Positions 56,425 through 64,000 of a stretch of 64,000 nt of DNA are shown here, in pieces; position 1 is the first letter of the stretch; each line of letters opens with the position of its first letter. The stretch lies in assembly GCF_004011175.1 (NCBI RefSeq), contig NZ_RQXX01000003.1:434001-498000 (forward strand), in the 5' to 3' direction. Source of the stretch: Mesobaculum littorinae. GTDB lineage: Bacteria > Pseudomonadota > Alphaproteobacteria > Rhodobacterales > Rhodobacteraceae. The notes under the pieces are model-generated. The model saw only the letters and a list, made by a program, of their open reading frames with translations. It searched no databases and was not told the DNA's origin. Made by a program: the position numbers and the translations under genes.

Positions 56425-57903
56425 ATGCACGCCGCGCACAAAACAGGCCCCGGCGAAGGGTTGCGGCCGGCATTGGCGGTGGTGCTGGGCGTCACGCTTC
56501 TGCGGGTGGTGGTGCTGGCCGTCAACGACATCGACCTTTACGTCGACGAGGCGCAGTACTGGCTCTGGGGACAGCGGCTGGACTTCGGATACTATTCCAA
56601 GCCACCGCTGATCGGCTGGGTGATCCGGGCGGTGACCGAGCTTGCCGGATCCGACGCGGTGTTCTGGGTGCGCCTGCCAGCGCCGCTGTGCCATGGCCTC
56701 ACGGCGGTGATCCTGGGCCGTGCGGCGGGCGAACTGGCCGGCCCGCGCGCCGCATTCTGGGCGGCAGTCAGCTATGTCACGCTGCCGATGACGGCCGTGG
56801 GTGGGCTGCTCATCACCACCGACACGATCCTTGCGCCGTTCTATGCCGGCGCGCTGCTGTGCTACCTGCGGCTGCTGCGCGGCGCCAGTCAGCGCGACGC
56901 GCTGCTGGCAGGGCTGCTTCTGGGTTTCGGTTTCCTGGCGAAATACGCGGCGATCTACCTGCTGGGCACCGCGGCCCTTGCGGCCATCTTCGTGCCCGCC
57001 GCGCGGCCGGGATGGCGGGCGGCGGCACTGATGTTGGTGGGCTTCGTGCTGGTCGCCGCGCCCAATGTCGTCTGGAACCTGACCCACGATCTGACCACGG
57101 TCGCCCACACCATGGACAATATCGAGTGGGTGCGCAGCGACGAAAGCGCGGGGCCGATACTGCACTGGGACGAATTGGGAAGCTTCTTCCTCAGCCAGTT
57201 CGGCGTGTTCGGCCCGGTGATGATGGGCGCGTTGCTGATCGCCGCGGTGCGGGGAAGGACGCCGGTACTGCGCAGCCTGGTCTGGCTGTCGCTGCCGGTC
57301 GTGGCGTTGATCTGCGTGCAGGCGCTTCTGGCCCGCGCCTACGAGAACTGGGCAGTCACGGCCTACTACCCCGGGCTGCTGGCGGCCGTCCTGTTCCTGC
57401 TCGACCGGCGGCGCTGGCTGGTGGCCTCGTTTGCGGTGAACGGCGCGCTGTGCCTGACGGTGGCGGTGCTGTCGCTCTTTCCCGCGGCCGTGCGCCCGGG
57501 CGGCGAGCCGCTTTTGCGGCGCTATATCGGCGCCGACGAGATGACGCAGCAGATCCTGAGCGTCGCCGTCGAAACCGGGGCCGGGGCCATCGTCGCCGAT
57601 CACCGCGGCATCCTGGCCGACCTGTTCTATACCGGGCGCGACTCGACGATCCCCGTCTTCGCGCCGGTGCCGCAGGGGCGCGCCGCCAACTACTACGAAA
57701 AGCACTTCCCGCTGCCCGTCGGCGCCTACGACCGGGTGCTCTACATCGACCGGCCCGGCAACCTTGTCTGCGACGGCATGCCCACGCCCGATCCGGTGGC
57801 CGAGTTCGACACGTCTGCCGGCGCCTATATCCGCACCCGCCTCCAGGCTTGGATCGTGGCGCCGGAGTGCCAGGACGAGCTGGGGCTGAACCCCCGCTTC
57901 TGA
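56425..57903 (+). CDS. ArnT-like GT39/GT83-family glycosyltransferase
   Basis: 492 residues with about ten membrane helices. DIDLYVDEAQYWLWGQRLDFGYYSKPPLIGWVIR is split here as the first-loop motif (D-E-A-x-Y, then G-Y-Y-S-K-P-P) of PMT/ArnT transferases, and LITTDTILAPFYAGAL follows. It would move a sugar from a polyprenyl phosphate carrier to lipid A or another envelope acceptor on the periplasmic side. Third gene of the cassette, 4 bases after the LAB_N gene. The periplasmic C-terminal part (about 370-492) carries two cysteines. The sugar is unknown. Confidence 0.88.
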   Translation: MHAAHKTGPGEGLRPALAVVLGVTLLRVVVLAVNDIDLYVDEAQYWLWGQRLDFGYYSKPPLIGWVIRAVTELAGSDAVFWVRLPAPLCHGLTAVILGRAAGELAGPRAAFWAAVSYVTLPMTAVGGLLITTDTILAPFYAGALLCYLRLLRGASQRDALLAGLLLGFGFLAKYAAIYLLGTAALAAIFVPAARPGWRAAALMLVGFVLVAAPNVVWNLTHDLTTVAHTMDNIEWVRSDESAGPILHWDELGSFFLSQFGVFGPVMMGALLIAAVRGRTPVLRSLVWLSLPVVALICVQALLARAYENWAVTAYYPGLLAAVLFLLDRRRWLVASFAVNGALCLTVAVLSLFPAAVRPGGEPLLRRYIGADEMTQQILSVAVETGAGAIVADHRGILADLFYTGRDSTIPVFAPVPQGRAANYYEKHFPLPVGAYDRVLYIDRPGNLVCDGMPTPDPVAEFDTSAGAYIRTRLQAWIVAPECQDELGLNPRF

Positions 57904-57940
57904 CGCCCGCGCCGCGGCAGGATCATGGGTGGCGGAGGGA

Positions 57941-58017
57941 TGGTGACCCCGGCAGGATTCGAACCTGCAACCTATCCCTTAGGAGGGGATTGCTCTATCC
58001 AGTTGAGCCACGGGGCC
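57941..58017 (-). tRNA. tRNA-Arg (anticodon CCT)
   Basis: Cloverleaf on the minus strand: acceptor GGCCCCG/CGGGGTC with one G-U pair, D arm GCTC/GAGC, anticodon stem ATCCC/GGGAT with loop CTCCTAA (anticodon CCT, codon AGG), T arm GCAGG-TTCGAAT-CCTGC, discriminator A, and CCA encoded at 57941-57943. No integrase is nearby, so it is not visibly an integration site. Confidence 0.97.
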
Positions 58018-58195
58018 GCCCCGTGCCTCTTACCGGTCCCCGCGGCGGCTGTCACGCCCCTCTGGGCGCCCTCGGGGGGCCGTTGCGGCCCTGACCTGCT
58101 GCACGGGGGCGACACCGGTGCTGGCCGGCGCAGGTTGATCTTGGAGCGGCGCGGAGAATGCGTTTAACTGAACGTCCTTACAGGATTTCCCGAAC

Positions 58196-59284
58196 GTGAC
58201 CGACGATCCGACCCTGCCGCCGACCGACCCTGCCGCCTTGGATGACGAGGCGCCCGCGATCCCGCCGCGCCGCCCGATGACCCTGCGCGACGTCTCCGAA
58301 GCGTCGGGCGTCAGCGAGATGACGGTCAGCCGGGTGCTGCGCAACCGGGGCGACGTGTCCGAGACCACGCGCGAAAAGGTGCTCGCCGCCGCGAAACAGC
58401 TGGGCTACGTGCCCAACAAGATCGCAGGCGCGCTGGCCTCGTCGCGGGTGAACCTTGTCGCGGTGATCGTGCCGTCGCTGCGCAACATGGTGTTCCCCGA
58501 GGTCATGTCGGGCATCTCCGAGGTGCTGGACGACACGCCGTTGCAGCCTGTCCTGGGGTTCACCGACTACCGTCCCGAAAAGGAAGAGGACGTCCTGTAC
58601 GAGATGCTGTCGTGGCGGCCCTCGGGCGTGATTCTCGCCGGGTTGGAGCACAGCGCGGCCAGCCGCGCGATGCTCAAGGCCAGCGGCATACCGGTGGTCG
58701 AGATCATGGATACCGACGGCGAGGCCATCGACGCCGTGGTCGGCATCTCGCACCGCCGCGCGGGGCGCGAGACGGCGCGGGCGATCGTGCGGCAGGGATA
58801 CGAGTCGATCGGGTTCATCGGCACCAAGATGCCGCTGGATCACCGCGCGCGGAAACGGTTCGAAGGCTTTACCGAGGCGCTGGCCAAGGATGGTCGCGAA
58901 ATCGTGGATCAGGAATTCTACGAGGGCGGATCTGGCCTGCTTAAGGGGCGCGAGCTGACGCAGAAGATCCTCCAGCGCAGCCCGGACCTGGATTTCATCT
59001 ATTACTCCAACGATATGATCGGTGCCGGCGGGCTGTTGTGGTGCCTTGAGAACGGGGTCGGCGTACCGCAGCGGCTGGGCCTCGCTGGGTTCAACGGAAT
59101 GGAGCTTCTGGACGGTCTGCCCGCCCGCCTGGCGACGATGGATGCCGGCCGGCGCGAAATCGGGCGCGCCGCCGCGCGCATCGTCGCGGAACGGGCCAGC
59201 GGCGCGCTGACCGAGACGGGGCAGAGGCTGGAGCTGGCCCCGAACCTGCAATACGGCGATACCCTGCGGCGACCCAAGGTCTGA
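58196..59284 (+). CDS. LacI-family transcriptional regulator (GntR/gluconate-repressor type)
   Basis: 362 residues from GTG 58196 (AGGA upstream). A disordered 27-residue N-terminus precedes the LacI HTH (MTLRDVSEASGVSEMTVSRV, then hinge helix NKIAGALASSR), followed by the periplasmic-binding-like effector domain (VNLVAVIVPSLRNMVFPEVM; YSNDMIGAGGLLW). It resembles gluconate/idonate repressors. No sugar-utilisation operon is adjacent, so targets lie elsewhere. MTLRDV (58277) is an alternative start. Confidence 0.9.
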   Translation: MTDDPTLPPTDPAALDDEAPAIPPRRPMTLRDVSEASGVSEMTVSRVLRNRGDVSETTREKVLAAAKQLGYVPNKIAGALASSRVNLVAVIVPSLRNMVFPEVMSGISEVLDDTPLQPVLGFTDYRPEKEEDVLYEMLSWRPSGVILAGLEHSAASRAMLKASGIPVVEIMDTDGEAIDAVVGISHRRAGRETARAIVRQGYESIGFIGTKMPLDHRARKRFEGFTEALAKDGREIVDQEFYEGGSGLLKGRELTQKILQRSPDLDFIYYSNDMIGAGGLLWCLENGVGVPQRLGLAGFNGMELLDGLPARLATMDAGRREIGRAAARIVAERASGALTETGQRLELAPNLQYGDTLRRPKV

Positions 59285-59373
59285 GCCCGGACGCGTGGCG
59301 CCGTGCCGCGGGCGTGGCGCGCCAGCAATGCTGCACTGCCGAAATTGGGCGCTTACATCCAGTCGGGGATTTG

Positions 59374-59388
59374 TTAAATAATCGTTAC
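59374..59388. promoter_or_regulatory. CtrA-like TTAA-N7-TTAC motif
   Basis: TTAA (59374-59377) and TTAC (59385-59388) with seven bases between, 31 bases before the ATG of the 67-residue protein, in a stretch unusually A+T-rich for this genome. One mismatch from TTAA-N7-TTAA. Confidence 0.3.
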
Positions 59389-59418
59389 GACCACTGGGAA
59401 CGCTTTTGGGGGGTCCTT

Positions 59419-59622
59419 ATGTCGACCACGATTTCTGCCACGTCCGATGCCGAAGCCATCCTCGCCCTGCCGGAAGACACGATTCCGGATTTTCTGCGCA
59501 AGGAGATCTCGACCAAACGGCTGCATGCCCTTGTCGTGAAGCTGAACCGCGACGCCCTCGGCGGGCCTCCGGTGCGCCGGGACACCGCCCGCGCCGCACT
59601 CAAGCGGCTGGGATTCGTCTAG
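59419..59622 (+). CDS. Small conserved protein of unknown function
   Basis: 67 residues. ILALPEDTIPDFLRKEISTK, then LHALVVKLNRDALGG and RDTARAALKRLGF: a compact helical protein with no signal peptide and no recognised domain. Start ATG 59419 follows GGGGGG and is preferred over the longer open frame from 59314, which lacks protein-like composition. Its own promoter appears to lie in the A+T-rich stretch with the CtrA-like motif. Stops 3 bases before the convergent DUF2188 gene stop. Confidence 0.75.
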   Translation: MSTTISATSDAEAILALPEDTIPDFLRKEISTKRLHALVVKLNRDALGGPPVRRDTARAALKRLGFV

Positions 59623-59625
59623 GCC

Positions 59626-59871
59626 TCAGCCGGGCGAGCGCCGCGGATCCGCGCTGCGCGGGTACGTGCGCTCTTCTTCGAAGACGCCGTCTTCCCTCTG
59701 GATCTTCACCGATCCGCGGCCGTCCGGCAGGGCGGCCTCAAGCGCGCCACCGGCCAGGGCGTCGGTCTTGGTGTCGAAGCGCGCGACCTCGGTGTTGCCA
59801 TCATCCGCGCGAAGCACCCATGCATCCGACTGCGGCGCGGGGCTGAGCGTGTATTTTGGCAGATCGGTCAT
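59626..59871 (-). CDS. DUF2188-like small protein
   Basis: 81 residues. DAWVLRADDGNTEVARFDTK, then TDALAGGALEAALPDGRGSV and IQREDGVFEEERTYPRSADP, match the DUF2188 pattern (W-x-V-x-x-D/E-G...A...A...GG-x-V-x-V-x-x-x-D-G-x-I-x-x-x-x-x-Y). Function unknown. ATG 59871 follows GGAGA at 7 bases; the upstream extension to 59907 is basic and unlikely. Confidence 0.75.
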   Translation of the reverse strand: MTDLPKYTLSPAPQSDAWVLRADDGNTEVARFDTKTDALAGGALEAALPDGRGSVKIQREDGVFEEERTYPRSADPRRSPG

Positions 59872-60050
59872 CCCGGGTCTCCTTTCTTCCTTGTCTTTCC
59901 GCGACATAGCGCGGCGTCGATCGCCGCCAAGGCCTGCGCGCCGGGCCGCCCGTGCCGGCCGCCGATGAAGGGACTCTGCGCGAACTGGCCAATCCGGTGT
60001 CCGGCCCCTAGGGTCGGCGCAGCTGATCGACCGATTGAAGGAGGATGCCC

Positions 60051-60812
60051 ATGACGCCCGACGCGCCGACGCCCCGCCCGAACCTCGAACACTGGGAGGA
60101 GCGGGTTGATCTGGCCGCGGCCTTTCGCTGGGCGGCGCGGCTCGACATGCACGAAGCGGTGGCCAACCACTTTTCGCTTTCCATCGACGATTCGGGGCGG
60201 CGGTTCCTGATGAACCCCAATCAGATGCATTTCTCGCGCATCAAGGCGTCAGACCTGTTGCTGATCGATGCCGACGACCCTGAGACGATGACCGGCCCCG
60301 ATGCCCCGGATCCGACCGCCTGGGGCCTGCATGGCGGGCTGCACCGGCACTGCCCGCATGCGCGCTGCGCGATGCATGTGCATTCGATCTTTGCCACGGT
60401 GCTGGCCACGTTCCAGGACCCGACGCTGCCGCCCATCGACCAGAACACCGCGATGTTCTTCGACCGCGTGGTCATCGATGCCGACTATGGCGGGCTTGCC
60501 TTCGAAGACGAGGGAGCGCGGTGCGCGGCGCTCTTCTCGGACCCGAAGAAGAAGGTGATGGTGATGGGCAACCACGGTGTCATGGTGATCGGCGATACCG
60601 TCGCCGAGACGTGGAACCGGCTCTATTACTTCGAGCGCGCGGCCGAAACCTATGTGCGCGCATTGCAGACCGGCATGCCGCTGAAACGCCTGTCGGACGA
60701 GATTGCGGCCAAGACCGCGCAGGAGCTTGAGGACTACCCCGAGATGGACGCCCGGCACCTGGCCGAGCTCAAGGCAATCCTGGACGCCGAAGGGTCGGAC
60801 TATGCCGCCTGA
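60051..60812 (+). CDS. Class II aldolase/adducin-family protein
   Basis: 253 residues. Metal-binding histidines of the family are visible: EAVANHFSLSIDDSG, CAMHVHSIFATVLATF (HxH) and GNHGVMVIGDTVAETWNRLY (third His). It may act as an aldolase/epimerase on a sugar phosphate or a related keto acid. AAGGAGG abuts ATG 60045, so ATG 60051 with 6-base spacing is the likely start. Overlaps the Rdx gene by 11 bases. Substrate unknown. Confidence 0.88.
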   Translation: MTPDAPTPRPNLEHWEERVDLAAAFRWAARLDMHEAVANHFSLSIDDSGRRFLMNPNQMHFSRIKASDLLLIDADDPETMTGPDAPDPTAWGLHGGLHRHCPHARCAMHVHSIFATVLATFQDPTLPPIDQNTAMFFDRVVIDADYGGLAFEDEGARCAALFSDPKKKVMVMGNHGVMVIGDTVAETWNRLYYFERAAETYVRALQTGMPLKRLSDEIAAKTAQELEDYPEMDARHLAELKAILDAEGSDYAA

Positions 60813-61101
60813 GGCGCCCGGGCCCGGCCCGGCGATCGAGATCACCTATTGCACCCAGTGCAACTGGCTGTTGCGGTCGGGCTGGATGGCGCAGGAGCTG
60901 CTGTCGAGCTTCGGGCAGGACCTGGAGCGGGTGACGCTGATCCCCGCAACGGGGGGCGTCTTCGTCATCACCTGCGACGGCGCGGTGATCTGGGAGCGCA
61001 AGGCCGATGGCGGCTTTCCCGACGCCAAGACGCTGAAGCAGCGGCTGCGCGACCATGCCTGGCCCGAGCGTGACCTGGGCCACGCCGACCGCCCGGCCTG
61101 A
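60802..61101 (+). CDS. SelT/SelW/SelH (Rdx)-family selenoprotein-like protein
   Basis: 99 residues. IEITYCTQCNWLLRSGWMAQ carries the C-x-x-C redox motif of the Rdx family, with cysteine where eukaryotic homologues have selenocysteine, followed by VTLIPATGGVFVITCDGAVI and GFPDAKTLKQRLRDH. A thioredoxin-like redox role in the cytoplasm is likely. Its start lies inside the end of the aldolase gene (11-base overlap), so the two are co-translated. Confidence 0.88.
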   Translation: MPPEAPGPGPAIEITYCTQCNWLLRSGWMAQELLSSFGQDLERVTLIPATGGVFVITCDGAVIWERKADGGFPDAKTLKQRLRDHAWPERDLGHADRPA

Positions 61102-61217
61102 GGCGTCGGGGCGGCGGCGGGGTCCACCCCGGCGGCGCGCCCCCCATCCCGGGGGGCTTTCGCGGGTCGGTCTTCGGCATCGCGCAACCGTCTGCGCGGG
61201 CCGCGCGTTAGGCGGGT

Positions 61218-61637
61218 ATGCCCACACAGGATCTTTCCCGTTTCCACGAGGCTCAGGCGGACAGTTACGACCAGGCGCTGTCGCAGCTGCGGGCCGGGGC
61301 GAAGACCGGCCACTGGATGTGGTGGATCTTTCCGCAGCTCAAGGGCCTGGGCAGGTCCCAGACCGCGCAGCACTACGCGATCCGCGATGGTGCCGAGGCG
61401 CGCGCCTATCTGGACGATCCGGTGCTGGGCCCCCGCCTGGTCCGGGCGGCAGAGGCGATGCTGGCGCATCCCGACACCCCGCCCGAGGACATACTCGGCG
61501 GCATCGACGCGATGAAGCTGCGGTCGTCGATGACCCTCTTCGCCGCACAGCCCGGCGCCGACCCGGTCTTTGCCCGCGTGCTTGACACATTCTACGACGG
61601 CGCGCGATGCGCGCAGACACAGGCGGCGCTGGAGTAG
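61218..61637 (+). CDS. DUF1810-family protein
   Basis: 139 residues. DLSRFHEAQADSYDQALSQL, KTGHWMWWIFPQLKGLG and AMKLRSSMTLFAAQPGADPV are the DUF1810 signature. The fold is calpastatin-like in name only; in other bacteria these are single small cytoplasmic proteins of unproven role. Stands alone, with no close neighbour on the same strand. Confidence 0.9.
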   Translation: MPTQDLSRFHEAQADSYDQALSQLRAGAKTGHWMWWIFPQLKGLGRSQTAQHYAIRDGAEARAYLDDPVLGPRLVRAAEAMLAHPDTPPEDILGGIDAMKLRSSMTLFAAQPGADPVFARVLDTFYDGARCAQTQAALE

Positions 61638-61769
61638 GGTCGATTCTGCCGCGCAGCTCGTCCACGCGGGCGACCGACGCCACAGGGATCAGAGGGCCTG
61701 CAGGGCGTCACTCAGGCAGCATGGCAGGGCGGGGCGGCGCAGGCCGGGGACCGCTGCCCGGTTTGCGCC

Positions 61770-63062
61770 TCAGGCGACTGTCAGCGCGTCGCCATCGCGG
61801 CCTGTGACCCGGGCCTCGACAATCTGGCCCACGGGGCGATCGCTGGCAAAGCGGACCTCGGCGAAATGCTCCGTCCGGCCCATCCGGTCGCTTTCCATCA
61901 GCACCCTGTGGGTGCGCCCGACCTGCGCATCAAGATGGGCCGAGACCGCCGCGGCCCCCGCCGCCCGCAGGCGTGCGGCCCGGTCACGGATTGCCCGGCC
62001 GTCGACCTGCGGCATCTTCGCCGCGGGCGTGCCCGGACGGGGCGAGTAGGGGAAGACGTGCAACCATGTCAGGCCGCACTCCTCGACCAGACGCAGGCTG
62101 TCGGCGAACATCTCCGCGGTCTCGGTCGGAAAGCCCGCGATGATGTCGGCGCCGAAGGTCATGTCGGGGCGCAGGCGCCGCGCCTCCTGGCAGAAGGCGA
62201 TGGCATCGCCGCGCAGGTGGCGCCGCTTCATCCGTTTCAGGACCATGTCGGCGCCCGCCTGCAACGACAGGTGCAGGTGCGGCATCAGCCGCTCTTCCTC
62301 GGCCAGCGCGGCCATCAGCGCGGGGTCGGCCTCGATCGAATCGATGGATGAGATTCGCAGGCGGGGCAGGTCGGGCACCAGTTTCAGGATCCGGCGCACC
62401 AGGTCGCCCAGCCGCGGGGTGCCCGGCAGGTCCGCGCCCCAGCTCGTCAGGTCGACGCCCGTCAGAACGACCTCGTTGAACCCCTCGGCGGCCAGGCGCC
62501 GGATCTGGTCCACCACGACGCCCGCGGGGACCGAGCGGGAATTGCCCCGGCCATAGGGGATGATGCAGAAGGTGCAGCGGTGATCGCAGCCGTTCTGGAC
62601 CTGGACATAGGCCCGGCTGCGGGTGCCGAAGCCGTCGATCAGGTGGCTGGCCGTTTCACGCACCGACATGATGTCGTCGACCAGCACACGTTCGGTCTCG
62701 CCCGTGAAATCAGGGGCGAGGCGGGCCCAGGTCGCGGGCGCCATCTTTTCCGAGTTGCCGACCACGTGGTCGACCTCGTCCATCGCGGCAAAGCTGTCGG
62801 GGTCGGTCTGCGCGGCGCAGCCCGTCACGATCAGCCGCGCGGAGGGGTTGTCGCGGCGCAGGCGCCGGATGTCCTGCCGTGCCTTGCGCACCGCCTCGGA
62901 CGTTACGGCGCAGGTGTTGACGATCACCGCGTCGCCCAGTCCCGCCTCGGTCGCCAGGCGCTTCATCGCCTCGGTTTCGTAGGCATTCAGCCGGCAGCCA
63001 TGGGTCGAGAACACCGGCGCGGACAGGTTCGGCAGCTTCAGCTTGGGGTCGGGCGCGTTCAT
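61770..63062 (-). CDS. mtaB: tRNA (N6-threonylcarbamoyladenosine37-C2)-methylthiotransferase
   Basis: 430 residues. UPF0004 domain with cysteines in STHGCRLNAYETEAM, VIVNTCAVTSEAVRKAR and LIVTGCAAQTDP (auxiliary Fe-S cluster); radical SAM motif in QNGCDHRCTFCIIPYGRG (CX3CX2C); TRAM domain at the C-terminus. It inserts a methylthio group into ct6A/t6A37 of tRNAs reading ANN codons. The ATG overlaps the dapF stop (ATGA), so the two genes are translationally coupled. Confidence 0.95.
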   Translation of the reverse strand: MNAPDPKLKLPNLSAPVFSTHGCRLNAYETEAMKRLATEAGLGDAVIVNTCAVTSEAVRKARQDIRRLRRDNPSARLIVTGCAAQTDPDSFAAMDEVDHVVGNSEKMAPATWARLAPDFTGETERVLVDDIMSVRETASHLIDGFGTRSRAYVQVQNGCDHRCTFCIIPYGRGNSRSVPAGVVVDQIRRLAAEGFNEVVLTGVDLTSWGADLPGTPRLGDLVRRILKLVPDLPRLRISSIDSIEADPALMAALAEEERLMPHLHLSLQAGADMVLKRMKRRHLRGDAIAFCQEARRLRPDMTFGADIIAGFPTETAEMFADSLRLVEECGLTWLHVFPYSPRPGTPAAKMPQVDGRAIRDRAARLRAAGAAAVSAHLDAQVGRTHRVLMESDRMGRTEHFAEVRFASDRPVGQIVEARVTGRDGDALTVA

Positions 63063-63901
63063 GCCGGGGCCTCCAGGAATTCGGGGGTCAGCACGCCGTC
63101 GAAGACATGCGCGGTGGGGCCGGTCATCCAGACGCCGTCGTCGCGCCAGTCGATGTCGAGCATGCCGCCATCCAGTCGCACCGTCACCCGCCGCCCGGTA
63201 AGCCCGCGCCGTGCGGCCGCCACCGCCGCGGCAGACGAACACGACCCCGATGCCAGCGTGATGCCGGTGCCGCGTTCCCAGATCCGCACCCGGATCTCGG
63301 TGTCCGACAGCACCTGCACGACCTCGACATTGGTGCGCTCGGGGTAAAGCGGGTGATGCTCATGCGCGGGGCCGAATTCGGGCAGGTCCACCGCCTCGGC
63401 ATCCGCGACGAAAAAGGTGCAATGCGGGTTGCCCATGCCGGTGGCGACAGGGTCGCCCGCGATCGGCAGGTGCAGCGTATCCATCGCCCGGGCCAGCGGC
63501 ACCGCGTCCCAGTCCAGAAGCGGCGGACCCATGTTGACCGAGGTCAGGCCACCCCCCGCGTCACGCGCCGTCAGCAGTCCGCGTTCCGTGCGCAGCGACA
63601 GCGCGGTCGCGCCGGTTTCGTCAAGCAGGCGCCGCGCGATGCAGCGGGTGGCGTTCCCGCAGGCGGCCGACAGCGATCCGTCGGCATTGTAGAAGGTCAG
63701 CCGGGCGTCGGCATCGCCGGCATCGGTTTCGATCACCGCCAGCTGGTCGAATCCGACGCCCCTGTGCCGGTCGCCCAGGGCCTGCACCAGCCGCGGCTGC
63801 GGCGGGGAGCCGCCGGCCCGCAGGTCGAGCACGACGAAATCGTTTCCAAGGCCGTGCATCTTGGCAAAGGGAATCCCGGGGGTGTGGCGCGTGTCGGTCA
63901 T
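63059..63901 (-). CDS. dapF: Diaminopimelate epimerase (DapF), atypical second active-site position
   Basis: 280 residues. N-terminal KMHGLGNDFVVLD, then YNADGSLSAACGNATRC with catalytic C81. The mirror half has ERGTGITLASGSCSSAA: where canonical DapF has A-C-G-S/T-G, this one has A-S218-G-S-C221. So the second catalytic cysteine is replaced by serine and a cysteine lies three residues later. The protein is otherwise full length and the mtaB coupling is normal. DapF interconverts LL- and meso-diaminopimelate for lysine and peptidoglycan. Either C221 replaces C217, the fold tolerates serine, or the substrate differs. Confidence 0.88.
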   Translation of the reverse strand: MTDTRHTPGIPFAKMHGLGNDFVVLDLRAGGSPPQPRLVQALGDRHRGVGFDQLAVIETDAGDADARLTFYNADGSLSAACGNATRCIARRLLDETGATALSLRTERGLLTARDAGGGLTSVNMGPPLLDWDAVPLARAMDTLHLPIAGDPVATGMGNPHCTFFVADAEAVDLPEFGPAHEHHPLYPERTNVEVVQVLSDTEIRVRIWERGTGITLASGSCSSAAAVAAARRGLTGRRVTVRLDGGMLDIDWRDDGVWMTGPTAHVFDGVLTPEFLEAPA

Positions 63902-64000
63902 GGCGCGCGCTATACGCTTGTCTTCAGGTCATTGAAAGTCCCGCGCGGTTTGGGGTTGACCCCCCCGGCCACCCCGTCTAGGAGAGCGCCTCGAGTGGGC

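Noticed and set aside
57941-58017. tRNA-Arg as an integration site for a genomic island
   Set aside because: No integrase, direct repeat of the tRNA 3' end or mobile gene is visible on either side.
63956-63985. TTGACC with a weak TAGGAG about 17 bases later, possible promoter at the right edge
   Set aside because: The -10 match is poor and the downstream gene lies outside the window, so no support is possible.

Overview
The window is chromosomal DNA from a high-G+C alphaproteobacterium, almost certainly Rhodobacteraceae (Roseobacter/Paracoccus side). The evidence is neighbourhood conservation: hslO-Nudix-cca, accD-folC, pmbA-cysQ-DUF4170-waaA-lpxK, dsbA-DUF721-mutY, a CcrM-type GANTC methyltransferase next to rnhB, mtaB-dapF, and a receiver-SpoIIE phosphatase resembling RbaY of Rhodobacter. 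No rRNA, insertion sequence, prophage, CRISPR array or integrase was seen. Coding density is high. Most genes are housekeeping and form short same-strand runs with 1-4 bp stop/start overlaps.

Layout. 0-5 kb: Hpt protein (runs off the left edge) divergent from a response regulator-phosphatase, then Nudix, hslO, CoA Nudix and cca. 5-15 kb: a beta-propeller glycosidase, a CHASE sensor kinase, RNase D, methionine aminopeptidase, a molybdopterin-binding protein, an acetyltransferase, an OmpA protein and a LysR regulator. 14-26 kb: ilvD with two family-specific genes, a CPBP protease, accD-folC-DUF1643, rpsO, a flavoprotein, an HNH protein, and an SDR/enoyl-CoA hydratase pair downstream of three 26-bp direct repeats. 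25-33.5 kb is the most accessory-looking part: a secreted DUF2125 protein, then an IclR-regulated locus with a sulfatase/phosphonate-monoester-hydrolase-type enzyme, a TAXI binding protein, the remnant of a second TAXI protein, and a fused TRAP permease. A perfect 24-bp inverted repeat sits in the divergent promoter.

33.5-48 kb: phosphoesterase, NIF3-like protein, the pmbA-cysQ-DUF4170-waaA-lpxK lipopolysaccharide run, a DsbA with a long acidic linker, DUF721, mutY, alkB behind G-tract repeats, an MDR reductase, ccrM, rnhB and zapE. 48-64 kb: 1-Cys peroxiredoxin, SHOCT protein, pnp, a 670-bp gene-free gap with a (GGCT)6 microsatellite, a Gly/His/Asp-rich secreted protein, a small secreted protein overlapping a membrane-anchored winged-helix protein, a GT2-LAB_N-GT39 lipid A modification cassette, tRNA-Arg(CCT), a LacI regulator, small proteins, a class II aldolase with an Rdx protein, DUF1810, mtaB and an atypical dapF.

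The strongest leads are the sulfatase/TAXI-TRAP locus with its deleted paralogue and operator, the membrane-bound winged-helix protein, the dapF product lacking its second catalytic cysteine, and the two simple-sequence tracts in gene-free DNA. All functions are inferred by reading motifs; no database search was run.
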